Of a stretch of 61,038 bases of DNA, positions 33,545-42,455 are shown piece by piece. Numbering within the stretch: the first letter of the stretch is position 1; every line of letters begins with the position of its first letter. This stretch comes from a virus, in the IMG/VR virus record IMGVR_UViG_3300046514_000354, positions 1-61,038 of that record. The stretch is one strand, 5' to 3'. Under the pieces are notes generated by a model. The model did not search any database and was not told where the DNA came from. It saw only the letters and a list, made by a program, of their open reading frames with translations. The translations under genes were made by a program, and so were the position numbers.

Positions 33545-34083
33545 TTTCCCCCGTACATCTCCTCAGAGATGTTCGTGGTTGTGTCGGTCATCCACCTGTT
33601 CAAGAACATGTTGTGCTGGCTGATCGCTACGTCGTTGTTCGCGAACAGACCGAACACCACGTCTCGTGCGCGATCAGGGTTGTCGATGCGATCGGCGAAG
33701 CCAAGAGCTTCAGCAAGATCGCTACTGAAGCCGAGGACCGCGTTGCCGTTGATCGTCAGAGGGGCAGGTGCGGATCCGTCGCCCTTGTCGATGAACAGGC
33801 CGGTACAGGCAGCGATGATGGTATCCACTGCCGCATTGATGGCACGGTCCCACCGCTGCTTGAACTCACGGCGAACCTTGTTGCCCAGACGTTCGATCTC
33901 CTGACCGTCGAGCAGCCGGTACTGAATGAGCAGGATCGGCGGAGACTTGTCATACCCGGGAACCGGGATGAAGGTGGTCTTGGTGTCAGCAAGATCCCTT
34001 CTCTTCGCCGCCAGTTGCTCAAGCAGATTCTCCGGCTGCTCGTCGGTCTGGACGATGGGCTGTACTGCGTCTTCGTCAAGCAT
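33538..34083 (-). CDS. Tail assembly chaperone (G-like)
   Basis: 181 aa from ATG 34083. Acidic N-terminus, a beta domain (TFIPVPGYDKSPPILLIQY), then helices. Position between tube and tape measure and the GGGAAAC slip site near the 3' end identify it as the short chaperone that coats the tape measure during tail assembly. Confidence 0.85.
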   Translation of the reverse strand: MLDEDAVQPIVQTDEQPENLLEQLAAKRRDLADTKTTFIPVPGYDKSPPILLIQYRLLDGQEIERLGNKVRREFKQRWDRAINAAVDTIIAACTGLFIDKGDGSAPAPLTINGNAVLGFSSDLAEALGFADRIDNPDRARDVVFGLFANNDVAISQHNMFLNRWMTDTTTNISEEMYGGNF

Positions 34084-34107
34084 GTGCGCTCCCTCCTCAC
34101 CAACCCC

Positions 34108-34551
34108 TTACGAGGTTGGGTAACCTTCTACGACCATCTCGAGTTCGATGAGCCCGGCCGCGTTGCCTTCGGAGTCGACCTCCGGGGCGGTGACGCGATC
34201 GAGGACACCCTTGTACACGATGGGGCGTCCGTAGACGTTCCCATCAATGTCGAGCGGCTGCTTGGAGATGACCATGTCGGACTTGCCGACAGAGTCAAGC
34301 AGCTGGCCGACGACATCGTGGTCACGCCCGAGACGGTACAGCCGTGAGACCACGACGTTCGCAGTCACCCGCTGCCCTCCGAGCGAAACCGGCGGTGCCA
34401 TGCCGCCTGGCCGGTACGACGTGGCCGACGAAGAGAGACCGCCACCGGTCAACTTGTCGAACACGCCGTAGTTGAGCATGTTGCCGTTCGTCGGATGTGC
34501 GATCTGCACACTGACGGAGTACGTGTCTTGACGTGTAGGTCCACCAGACAT
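34108..34551 (-). CDS. Tail tube protein
   Basis: 147 aa. Residues FDKLTGGGLSSSATSYRPGGM and VVVSRLYRLGRDHDV, ending with LIELEMVVEGYPT, fit the beta-barrel tube proteins of contractile tails. Directly downstream of the sheath gene, TAATG overlap. Confidence 0.87.
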   Translation of the reverse strand: MSGGPTRQDTYSVSVQIAHPTNGNMLNYGVFDKLTGGGLSSSATSYRPGGMAPPVSLGGQRVTANVVVSRLYRLGRDHDVVGQLLDSVGKSDMVISKQPLDIDGNVYGRPIVYKGVLDRVTAPEVDSEGNAAGLIELEMVVEGYPTS

Positions 34552-36011
34552 TACGACACATCCGATGTGATCGGAACATTCACGATCTGGATCGTGACGA
34601 GCTCCGCATCTGGTGATGGGCGAACGGTCACATTCGCGCGGAGCTCGTTACCCGCGAGGACCGTTGGAGTGTTGACCGAAGCGCCAACGTCGACGGCGAA
34701 GGCATCGGAGGCGACGAGACCATAGATCTGCCCCGACTCCCAGTCAGCCTGGCACAGAGCCGTCAGAGCACCGCCATAGGCGGAGATGAGATGGCCCTGC
34801 CCATCGATGGGCTTGAACACGAACTGCTCGCCCACGTTGAAGCAACGAGCTACCAGGCCCATCAGGTAGCGCGAGATGCTGAGGTCGAGCAGGTTGGGCT
34901 GGCTGATCGGATCGGCCAGCGACCTCCATCCGTAGATACGGATGCCGATGTTCATGTTGCGGATGACGTTGACGCCAGCCGTGTTCAGCTGGTCCCTCGT
35001 CGTGGCGTCGATGCCAGCCTGGGACAGAGCGACTGCGAATCCCGACTGTCCAAGCTCACCCGCTGCGGGAGTGTCCGGCCCGTAGAGAGCGTCGACGATT
35101 GCCGTGCGACCAGCCACAAGTGCGCTGGGAGGAACGGTGCGGAACGTACCCGCGATGACGCCAGGCACGATGACCCATGGCCAGAAGCCTCCGCCATACG
35201 CACCGTTCCCGGTGGTCTTGGCATTGGTGGCCGATGTGATCAGCGTTGCCGCCGTCGGCGTGTCGGGGTAGTCCAGAATGCCGATGCGGTTCATGTTGCG
35301 AGCATGATCGAGCAGCTGCGTATGCCCCACATCCGTCGTGCGACCCGGAGCCGAGACATTGCCCGGTCCCAAATCCTTGCCCATCAGGTTCAGCGACGCG
35401 AGCCACTGAGTGTCCGTGATGTTGTTGCGGTCGTCAGCACCGCCCGTGAGGGCAGCCGCCGCCACCACGACAGGAACCAGAGCAGTGGCGCCAAGAGTGA
35501 TGGCGACATAGCTACTTCCTGCCGACCACGTAATGGCATCCTGCTGCGTCACGCAGTTCGGTGACGCTTCGAGAAGGACATTGTTGGAGTCGAAGACCTG
35601 AATGACGAACGTGCCGCCAACAGATCCTGCTGCAACACCGACCTTCAGGCTGTTTCCGGCGTTGGGAGCGGAACCTGCACCCGGTCCCAGAGCCTTGACA
35701 ACCAGCGAGATGCCTGCACCCGAGTCCAGAAGGTTCTTGGATGCTGTGACGGCCGCAGGTCCCACAACCCTGGTCACCCACGCCGACGATCCGCCCTCCC
35801 GGAAGAAGACCTCCATCGCGTCGTAGAGAACAGAGAATGCGACACGAGTACCGAACAGGCGGATGAAGTCATCCATCGACCTGATCAGCGTCGGGGTCAG
35901 AGGTCCGGCATCGGTCTGCCCAACCACGAACCACGCACCCGTATCCGTCGGGGACGAGCGGGGTGGCGGAGACGTCTTGACGAGGACCTGTGTTCCAGGC
36001 CTGAGTGCCAT
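34551..36011 (-). CDS. Contractile tail sheath protein
   Basis: 486 aa. N-terminus RPGTQVLVKTSPPPRSSPTDTGAWFVVGQ, DDFIRLFG and FFREGGSSAWVTRVVG, and the C-terminal IRIYGWRSLADP plus NVPITSDV are hallmark sheath segments. This gene, with the tube, gp25-like and J-like genes, shows that the virion has a contractile tail. Confidence 0.94.
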   Translation of the reverse strand: MALRPGTQVLVKTSPPPRSSPTDTGAWFVVGQTDAGPLTPTLIRSMDDFIRLFGTRVAFSVLYDAMEVFFREGGSSAWVTRVVGPAAVTASKNLLDSGAGISLVVKALGPGAGSAPNAGNSLKVGVAAGSVGGTFVIQVFDSNNVLLEASPNCVTQQDAITWSAGSSYVAITLGATALVPVVVAAAALTGGADDRNNITDTQWLASLNLMGKDLGPGNVSAPGRTTDVGHTQLLDHARNMNRIGILDYPDTPTAATLITSATNAKTTGNGAYGGGFWPWVIVPGVIAGTFRTVPPSALVAGRTAIVDALYGPDTPAAGELGQSGFAVALSQAGIDATTRDQLNTAGVNVIRNMNIGIRIYGWRSLADPISQPNLLDLSISRYLMGLVARCFNVGEQFVFKPIDGQGHLISAYGGALTALCQADWESGQIYGLVASDAFAVDVGASVNTPTVLAGNELRANVTVRPSPDAELVTIQIVNVPITSDVS

Positions 36012-36248
36012 TTACGCCTCCTCTCCTTGCGCTTGCGTCTTCGCCTCTTGGCGCTTGACGCGGTTGCTTGCGAGCTTCGCTTCGTGCTCGCCTTTCTCAT
36101 CGATCCCGATGAGGGCACCACGTGCGAGAAGATCCTCGTTGTGATCTTCCCGTACCTGATCCTCGTCGAGCTCGACAGTCTCGCCGGGAGCAATCATCCG
36201 CCCGTCGGCGAGGTCCTCCGCGTGGTTGCCCACGTTCTTGTATTCCAT
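36012..36248 (-). CDS. Small acidic protein (78 aa)
   Basis: ATG 36248 with GGAG 7 nt upstream. MIAPGETVELDEDQVREDHN and a Lys/Glu/Gln-rich C-terminal helix. This type of small protein often sits before the sheath gene in actinophage and Mu-like myoviruses; function not established. Confidence 0.75.
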   Translation of the reverse strand: MEYKNVGNHAEDLADGRMIAPGETVELDEDQVREDHNEDLLARGALIGIDEKGEHEAKLASNRVKRQEAKTQAQGEEA

Positions 36249-36252
36249 CCGT

Positions 36253-36888
36253 CTACTCCTCTACTTGGACGGTGGCGGTGACGACATCAGCCGTCGGCCA
36301 ATCGCTTCCCGGCTGTTCAACCGGGTCTGGATCAGGCGGTGGTCCGCCGAACACAGCAGGACCGCCGTACCTGTTCACTACTCCGTCAACTTCAACTTCA
36401 AAGACAACCTGGCCCGCACCGATGGTCTGGTCATCCGTGAAGTTGAAGTCATCGTCGTAGCTTTCATCAAGCCAGGTTGAACCGTCAGCGAACCCTCCCA
36501 GACTCTGCTTCTGAAGCATGATCGTGCGACAGATCGCTGTGTACGTCCTGACAAGACGCTTGGTAGATGGCCGATCACTTCCGACCACAAAGACTCCTAC
36601 GCCCAGGTGGAAGAATGCACGGAAGGAGCCGTCACCTTCCTGCGCAGGCTTCTTGCCCGATAGACCTGGGCTGATGGCGACGATAGCAGGAAGGAGATCA
36701 GCATTGCTGCGATCGATCCTGTCTGCCGTGAGGAATGACTTTGGTGCAGGAAGAGATCCCACTGGGAAGAGATCAGGGTGCTGAATCTCGAGCTCCTTGA
36801 CGTACACAGGGAACCATGCCTCGATCGTATCAAGACATGCCTTCTCGAGATCGTCAGCGATCTTGATTGCTGAGAAGATGTCCGTCAT
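36253..36888 (-). CDS. Neck/tail terminator-like protein (211 aa)
   Basis: Beta-rich with VGVFVVGSDRPSTKRLVRTYTAICRTI, a pattern of phage tail-terminator/minor tail proteins, and a Pro-rich spacer (GGPPPDPDPVEQPG). Located between the morphogenesis protein and the sheath region. Assignment rests mainly on position. Confidence 0.7.
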   Translation of the reverse strand: MTDIFSAIKIADDLEKACLDTIEAWFPVYVKELEIQHPDLFPVGSLPAPKSFLTADRIDRSNADLLPAIVAISPGLSGKKPAQEGDGSFRAFFHLGVGVFVVGSDRPSTKRLVRTYTAICRTIMLQKQSLGGFADGSTWLDESYDDDFNFTDDQTIGAGQVVFEVEVDGVVNRYGGPAVFGGPPPDPDPVEQPGSDWPTADVVTATVQVEE

Positions 36889-37334
36889 CCTGCCCTCCAG
36901 GCAGCCATCAGATACTCACGGATGACTCCGCGCATCGCGGTGCGGTCTGCAACGGTGAACTTGATGAAGGGGCGGTTGCGTTGCGACGGGGCAGCCTGGG
37001 GCAAGCTGGAGCCCACGACGAGGCTCGCAGGACTTACCTCCAGGACCTGCCCCGGTGCGCCAGGCTCGGTCACGGAGCGGCGCAAAGCAAGAGTCATGTG
37101 GTTGATGCGAGGATCCTGTCCGTTCCGGATCTTGCGAGCCAGCCAGTCAGGAGAGTCCTGTTTCCAGGAGCCACCGCCACGACGACCCTGAGAGTTGAAG
37201 ACAGTCTTCTCGATGCTGAAGATCAACTGTGCGACAGACTCCATCGCAGGAGCAGCGTCGGCAGCAGCCTGCCCCAAGCGTGTGAACTTGGTGGAGACCT
37301 GCTTGACGCCCATCGCCTTGATGAAGAATTCCAC
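36885..37334 (-). CDS. Virion morphogenesis / tail completion protein
   Basis: GTG 37334 follows the upstream stop by 1 nt; ATG 37379 (44-nt overlap) and ATG 37313 are alternatives, none with a clear SD. Contains AQLIFSIEKTVFNSQGRRGGGSWK and LTLALRRS-like helix, as in P2 gpS / Mu gpG-type virion morphogenesis proteins. C-terminal GVIREYLMAAWRAG helix. Confidence 0.75.
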   Translation of the reverse strand: MEFFIKAMGVKQVSTKFTRLGQAAADAAPAMESVAQLIFSIEKTVFNSQGRRGGGSWKQDSPDWLARKIRNGQDPRINHMTLALRRSVTEPGAPGQVLEVSPASLVVGSSLPQAAPSQRNRPFIKFTVADRTAMRGVIREYLMAAWRAG

Positions 37335-37335
37335 C

Positions 37336-38058
37336 TTACCAGCGCCCCAGATACCAGTTGTTGGGCTGAGGGAAGGCATAGCTGGCGCGCGTGGCTGGGT
37401 TGGTATCTACCACACTGGTATCCCCCGCCTCTGCTGAGGACACGGCGCTCTGAAGAGCGGCCAACGCTGACTCGTACTCAGCTTTGAGCTGGTCATAGAT
37501 ACTGCGGGATGTGTTGACCTGATCAGGGAAGAAGTCAAGCTCGATCTGCATCGCTGCCCGGATGGCCACCACGTTGGAGGCATCGTTGATCAGGAAGTCA
37601 GGAACGACATCACCGACTACATCAGCAACTTCCGTGATGACGTCTGATGTGATCGCCTGAGCCTGCGAGTCAGTAGGCAGTGTGTCGGGTGTGAAGCTAC
37701 CGATCACATTGCCGTACTTGTCCCTCGTGCGCGACAGGATCTTCCGGGCGACCTGATCAACAGTTGGCTCATACGCCAGCATCGTTCCGTTGTACTGCGG
37801 CACAGTGGGCTGCCCTGTGGCGCCCAGAGAGTCTGTGAAGGTGATTCTGTACCAACCATAGGCAAGCGTCGCATTGTCCGTAGTGAAGTTGCGCGCCTGC
37901 GGATCAGTAGCGTCTGTGTCAAGCGGTGAGAGGGGCTGCGTGTCGATCAGCGTCCAAGGACCAGCGCTGGCCGGTGCCTCCTCGATCATGGCATTGGTCC
38001 ACTTGACTCCGTCGAAGCGAGCAGACGGCCTGTAGTTCTCAAACGTAACAACCGTCAC
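37336..38058 (-). CDS. Head-tail connector-like protein (240 aa)
   Basis: GTG 38058 overlaps the repeat-protein stop (GTGA). The N-terminal ~100 residues form a beta sandwich (FN3-like: WTLIDTQPL, YGWYRITFTDSLGATG); the C-terminal half is helical with DQVARKILSRTRDKYGNV, resembling gp6-type connector/adaptor proteins. Fits the head completion position. Confidence 0.72.
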   Translation of the reverse strand: MTVVTFENYRPSARFDGVKWTNAMIEEAPASAGPWTLIDTQPLSPLDTDATDPQARNFTTDNATLAYGWYRITFTDSLGATGQPTVPQYNGTMLAYEPTVDQVARKILSRTRDKYGNVIGSFTPDTLPTDSQAQAITSDVITEVADVVGDVVPDFLINDASNVVAIRAAMQIELDFFPDQVNTSRSIYDQLKAEYESALAALQSAVSSAEAGDTSVVDTNPATRASYAFPQPNNWYLGRW

Positions 38059-39554
38059 AGTACCCTCCCCGTGTTCTGTCGCTTGACGAAACCAGAGCCC
38101 ATCTTGTCAACTTGTCCTGTCCTGATCACCGGCAGTAATGTTAGCGTATCGAGAGTTCTCGCAGCGACGTCCAGTCCCGTAGCGGCTTCCTGGTCCGATA
38201 GCACAGCAGCCAGGATGCGCTGATCAGCTGTGAGGCCGAGATCAGCCACCGAGAGGATCAGACGGCCAAGGGCATCTGTACCCTGCCCTGAGTCAGCAAG
38301 GACATACACAACCTTGGGGTCTGCGAACTCTGAATCAGAGCCGTTCTCGGTCACAGTTGCTCTGGCGATGACCAGTCCTACTTCGGTGATTGTTCCGAGA
38401 TCAGCAGAGCTGACAGAAGCCTTGACTGTCGGTGTCTCTGTGGTCGTGCCGTTCGCATCAGAGGAGGAGAACACAGCATGAACCGTTGCTGTCTCAACAT
38501 CTGACTCAGAGTCTGAAGCAGGAATGAGTGCCGTCTCAGTTGCCGACTCTGTGTCTGTTCCTGAGTCAGAACCAGCAGGGCTACCCGGAGCAGAGGCATT
38601 GCCCGAGTCTGCACCCGCACCGACGTCGGCGTCTCCGATCTTAGCGACCAAAGAGATCGACTCAACATCTGACCCAGCATCAGTGACAAGCTGACCAATG
38701 GCTGCAATCTCAGTGGTTGTTCCGTTGATGTCAGTGCCGCTCAGTGCTGCATGCAGAGATGGGGTTTCACTGTCACTGCCTGCTTCGGTGACGATCTGTG
38801 AGATCGCACCAACTTCTGAATCAGAACCGGCATCGGTGACTGTTGTCTTGTTGACCAGAGACGGAGTATCAACGCCGGATCCTAGATCAGAGCCAGGGAT
38901 CGTGACGACGGGATTCGGAGTCTCAGCCACAGTGCCGGCATCCGTGATGCTCTCAACAGCAACAAGACTCTGCGCTTCAGAATCAGATCCTGAGTCAGAC
39001 CCGGAGATAGGAACGGTGACAGCAGGTGTTTCCGTCGTTGTCCCATTGGCGTCTGTGGCTGTGTAGACAGCTTTCTCTACAGGGGTCTCAGCTGATGTAC
39101 CAGCCTCGGCGATACTTTCTGCCGCGACTAGGGATGTTGTCTCAGAATCTGTCCCTGAATCAGTAGAGGGGATCGCGAAGGTGACAGCCACAGATTCAGT
39201 TGTTGTGCTGTTCGCATCCGTATCCGTGTATGCAGCATGCTCGGACGGTGTTTCAGTTGTTGCCCCGTTGGCGTCTGTTCCGGCAGCCTGATAGACGAGA
39301 GCAGGCGTTTCCGTCGTTGTGCTGTTCGCATCCGTAACAGGCAGCGCTGCGACGAGGCTGGGAGCTTCTGTCGTCGTGCTGTTTGCATCTGTATCAGAGA
39401 CAGGCGTACCACTAGGGGCGGCACTGGAGATACTGAACCAGGCAACCTCCTGGATGTCACGACGACGGATGAACCGACGGCGAACCTGCTCCTGAGAGAG
39501 CCCACGACCAACTGCAATGTCGCGGACCTGCTCTCCTGATAGACCGCGAGGCAT
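38055..39554 (-). CDS. Asp/Thr/Ser tandem-repeat protein (499 aa)
   Basis: Residues about 45-400 are 15-20 degenerate units of 17-20 residues of the form TDANGTTTETPSLVAA or SDAGSDSETPSLVA. N-terminus has a Gln/Arg helix pair (LSGEQVRDIAVGRGLSQEQVRRRF) and the C-terminus is a helical domain. Regular acidic repeats suggest an extended beta-solenoid or calcium-binding fibre on the capsid or neck. No close family recognised. Confidence 0.82.
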   Translation of the reverse strand: MPRGLSGEQVRDIAVGRGLSQEQVRRRFIRRRDIQEVAWFSISSAAPSGTPVSDTDANSTTTEAPSLVAALPVTDANSTTTETPALVYQAAGTDANGATTETPSEHAAYTDTDANSTTTESVAVTFAIPSTDSGTDSETTSLVAAESIAEAGTSAETPVEKAVYTATDANGTTTETPAVTVPISGSDSGSDSEAQSLVAVESITDAGTVAETPNPVVTIPGSDLGSGVDTPSLVNKTTVTDAGSDSEVGAISQIVTEAGSDSETPSLHAALSGTDINGTTTEIAAIGQLVTDAGSDVESISLVAKIGDADVGAGADSGNASAPGSPAGSDSGTDTESATETALIPASDSESDVETATVHAVFSSSDANGTTTETPTVKASVSSADLGTITEVGLVIARATVTENGSDSEFADPKVVYVLADSGQGTDALGRLILSVADLGLTADQRILAAVLSDQEAATGLDVAARTLDTLTLLPVIRTGQVDKMGSGFVKRQNTGRVL

Positions 39555-40342
39555 TAGTTCAGAGCTTCAACCAGGAAGATGTGGCCCTGGATCGAGTAGG
39601 CAGTCGCCAGCGACCACTTACCCGTGAGAGACCAGAACTGATCTACCGTCATGTCGACCGTGACTGCTGCTGGAGTGGCAGAGCCAGCAGAGCCCAAGTA
39701 GCCAGCGGTCTGGTTGGCAATGGTCAACGCCTGCGCCGCAGAGGTAGCGTCGCCTTGAGCGAACACAGTTCCTGTTGAGCTGACTGAACGTACTACAGCC
39801 GAGCCCTCACAGAACCACTGCGTCGCGGTCTGGATCGTTGTGTCCATCGTGATCGCACCCGATACGCACCACGTCGTTGTCGGGATCACATTCGTGAGCG
39901 CCGAGCCGACCTTGAACGTCAGCGTAGCTGCTGTGGTCAACGTCGTCTGACGACCGCGTGCCTTCCAGTGAAGTGTGCGACCAGGAAGACCACCAGGCAT
40001 GAGATAGTTCGCAGGGATCTTCAGCGCTGGGAACAGGAACGCCTCCGTCGAGCTCGACGCGATCGCTGTGCCGTCAACAATCACTGACGACAAGAGCTCC
40101 TCGTAGCCCAGTCCTGCCTTCAGCATGGCGATCCTGCCGTCTGCAGCGAGACGTGACTTCTCGAGATTCTCTACGATCTTGTCCGGCAGAAGAGACAACA
40201 AAGTTCCGTATCTCTCCATCTCGATCACCGGGCCGGGTAGATCCTCTTCCATGACCCAATTGCAGAGGACATGACGCTCTCCGCGATCAGGGATGCGAGA
40301 GACCAGTGCATCCCAGTGCTTGCGTAGTGGATCGATTCTCAT
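39554..40342 (-). CDS. Virion structural protein (262 aa)
   Basis: ATG 40342 with GGAGGG upstream. The N-terminal third is helical and charged (MEEDLPGPVIEMERYG), the rest is Thr/Ala-rich beta (TTLTTAATLTFKVGSAL...TMDTTIQTATQW), typical of capsid decoration or fibre proteins. Not placed in a family. Confidence 0.75.
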   Translation of the reverse strand: MRIDPLRKHWDALVSRIPDRGERHVLCNWVMEEDLPGPVIEMERYGTLLSLLPDKIVENLEKSRLAADGRIAMLKAGLGYEELLSSVIVDGTAIASSSTEAFLFPALKIPANYLMPGGLPGRTLHWKARGRQTTLTTAATLTFKVGSALTNVIPTTTWCVSGAITMDTTIQTATQWFCEGSAVVRSVSSTGTVFAQGDATSAAQALTIANQTAGYLGSAGSATPAAVTVDMTVDQFWSLTGKWSLATAYSIQGHIFLVEALN

Positions 40343-40350
40343 CTGCCCTC

Positions 40351-41547
40351 CTAGAAAGGTCCGAAGTGACGTGCAGGAATTTCATTGCGTGGCGTAAGAA
40401 GTGGTGCTGCTGCTCCGACCCTCGTCGGGACTTTGAATGTTGCGATCATCGAGGTCCAGTTGAGCGGAGAGATCGTGTCAGCGAGGTCAAGCGCGGTCGT
40501 CGCGTCCGTCTCCTGGTAAAACAGCGCCGAGCGACCTGTCGTGTTCGCTTCCTCCAGTTTCTCCCACGGCGACGCTGCTCCCCATGTGTAGCCTGAGTCA
40601 CCTGTGGTGAAGCCAACAGCAACCTCGTCTACCTGGCCTAGAGAGCCTGTCGCGCCGGAGTCGGCAACTGTCGGGTTGTTACCCTGCACTCCGACGGTCT
40701 GATCAAGCGCAGCTGCAAACGCAGTACCGGCGGAGACATCAAGGAACACGCCACGGTTAGATCCGGCTCCGGCGTTCTGCACGCAAACGATAGACAATGT
40801 GGCTGTCGTCGCGGCGAAGCAGTACCAGAGGATTCCGCAATGACCATCCGTCGTCTGGTTGACGCCGATCGCCTTGGACCAGGTGTTGATGCCATCACTC
40901 GGTGGTGTGGCTCCGGCGTGCGTACCCGCAAGACGCTGCCCTATCACGAGCAGATCTCCGGCCGTCACCAACTTGGTGAGCGTCTGGGGGTTGTTGCCTG
41001 CGTCGTAGCCATCGTGTGCAACCGCGAGACCATAGTTGACAAGCCAGGAGTAGCCCTGGGTGCCCCCGATATCCGACCAGGTCGGCGTCCCGGGATTCCC
41101 CGTCGACGCGTATGTGACGCCGGACGCGATCCAGCCATCGGCAGGATCAATCGAGAAGTCCCAGACAACTTGGAAACGGGCATCGCCGCCGGTCTGGGTG
41201 CCCCACCACAGGCCAACCCAGTACTTCGTGTTCGGAGCTAGCGTCGGCGGGACAGACCAGGGGAACAGGATCCACTGCGCTGCTGCTGTGGTGTTGTCTA
41301 CTACGACCTGATCGGAGGTTCCGACAACCGTCGTCGCTGGTGTCGTCCCGGCTCCTCCGTCGGCGAAGATGACCATGCGGACAGCATTGCTTCTTGCGCC
41401 CGTGCTAGACAAGGAGTCGAACCAGGCACGGCTGTTGCGGACGATCCCTCCGGCTGCGTCCGTCTGGAACCAGCCAGTGACGAGGATCCTGTCGGGCAGA
41501 TTGTTGTCGACATGGGAAGCGACGGATGGGTAGCCAAGAGCAGGCAT
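40351..41547 (-). CDS. Virion structural protein, beta-sandwich (398 aa)
   Basis: Two beta-rich halves: N-terminal WFDSLSSTGARSN...YWVGLWWGTQ, a fold like those of phage surface adhesion domains, and C-terminal ADSGATGSLGQVDEVAVGF, followed by a helix-poor tail. TGATG overlap with the LuxR-type gene. Probably a capsid/neck surface protein that may bind host glycans. Confidence 0.75.
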   Translation of the reverse strand: MPALGYPSVASHVDNNLPDRILVTGWFQTDAAGGIVRNSRAWFDSLSSTGARSNAVRMVIFADGGAGTTPATTVVGTSDQVVVDNTTAAAQWILFPWSVPPTLAPNTKYWVGLWWGTQTGGDARFQVVWDFSIDPADGWIASGVTYASTGNPGTPTWSDIGGTQGYSWLVNYGLAVAHDGYDAGNNPQTLTKLVTAGDLLVIGQRLAGTHAGATPPSDGINTWSKAIGVNQTTDGHCGILWYCFAATTATLSIVCVQNAGAGSNRGVFLDVSAGTAFAAALDQTVGVQGNNPTVADSGATGSLGQVDEVAVGFTTGDSGYTWGAASPWEKLEEANTTGRSALFYQETDATTALDLADTISPLNWTSMIATFKVPTRVGAAAPLLTPRNEIPARHFGPF

Positions 41548-41831
41548 CAGCGAATCTCCGAACCTATCAAGCCACGAGACAGTCCGATGTAGACAGCATG
41601 AGCACGGTTGCGTGCACCGAGGATAGCCAAAATGTGTTTGACGTGCGACTTCACGGTTTCTTCGGTGATGAACAACTCTCTACCGATCTCATCGTTCTGC
41701 TTGCCCTCGCCTACTGCAAGAAGGACCTGTGCTTCCCTGTCCGTCAGATCATGCCTAGTTGCGCGCTTCCGGAGCATCGGGTGAAAGTCTGCATCCATCT
41801 CATCTCTGTAGCTGAACCCGACCCTCTTCAT
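41547..41831 (-). CDS. LuxR-type HTH regulator (94 aa)
   Basis: Residues about 28-85 carry LTDREAQVLLAVGEGKQNDEIGRELFITEETVKSHVKHILAILGARNRAHAV, the complete GerE/LuxR helix-turn-helix. No receiver domain, so it is a stand-alone DNA binder. Start overlaps the sigma-like gene's stop (ATGA), so the two are co-expressed within the structural operon. Confidence 0.88.
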   Translation of the reverse strand: MKRVGFSYRDEMDADFHPMLRKRATRHDLTDREAQVLLAVGEGKQNDEIGRELFITEETVKSHVKHILAILGARNRAHAVYIGLSRGLIGSEIR

Positions 41832-42403
41832 GCCGCTGCCTTATCTGCCTCAAAGAGAGCTTTGACGCGTAGATAGTTAACACGGCTGGGAGACACACCG
41901 AGAACTACCTCGGCATCTTCCCGATCAAGGACCAGAGCCATCATCCACCGCTGTGGCATCTTGGTCAGTGTTTCCAACTTCTCCTTGAACAGCAGCCTGG
42001 TAACTGGATCGATTTGTCTCGTGCCTGTCGCCGGTATCTCATCAGCCAGCGTGTCTGAGTCAGGGCTATCGCTGATCAGTTCATCCAGCGAGAAGACGTT
42101 GGTGATCCAGCCCATTGGCTTGTAATTAGGATAGAGCCTAGGACTCTTGAGCTCGTCCTGTCTCTTCAGATTGCGACCCTCATCACGGGCAGCGTACACT
42201 GCCTTGTCTAACAGCAGTTGCTTGCACATGTGCCTCGGAAGCGACAGATCAACCTTCTGTGCTGCGATCCAGGCGGCCAGAATTGCTTCTGCCACAACAT
42301 CTTCACGATGCCTCTCTGGATATGCGTATGCAGCTCTTTTAACGACAGAGCGAATCTTCGGCAAGAGCTCTTCGAAGAACGCTGTCTGCTCGTCTGTGAT
42401 CAT
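41828..42403 (-). CDS. ECF-like sigma factor (191 aa)
   Basis: ATG 42403. Region-2-like helices in the first 50 residues (FFEELLPKIRSVVKRAAYAYPERHREDVVAEAILAAW) and a region-4-like HTH in the C-terminal 60 (LETLTKMPQRWMMALVLDREDAEVVLGVSPSRVNYLRVKALFE). Likely directs host RNA polymerase to phage promoters. Lies right after an intrinsic terminator, with the LuxR-type gene coupled behind it. Confidence 0.8.
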   Translation of the reverse strand: MITDEQTAFFEELLPKIRSVVKRAAYAYPERHREDVVAEAILAAWIAAQKVDLSLPRHMCKQLLLDKAVYAARDEGRNLKRQDELKSPRLYPNYKPMGWITNVFSLDELISDSPDSDTLADEIPATGTRQIDPVTRLLFKEKLETLTKMPQRWMMALVLDREDAEVVLGVSPSRVNYLRVKALFEADKAAA

Positions 42404-42408
42404 GAGGC

Positions 42409-42444
42409 AAGAAAGGGACGGCCCATAGACTGCGGACCGTCCCC
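42409..42444 (-). terminator. Intrinsic terminator on the - strand
   Basis: On the - strand, GGGACGG (42443-42437) pairs with CCGTCCC (42421-42415), followed by TTTCTT. It separates the head genes (right) from the sigma/LuxR and later tail genes (left), so downstream expression requires readthrough or a new promoter. Confidence 0.8.
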
Positions 42445-42455
42445 ATTCTGCTCTC

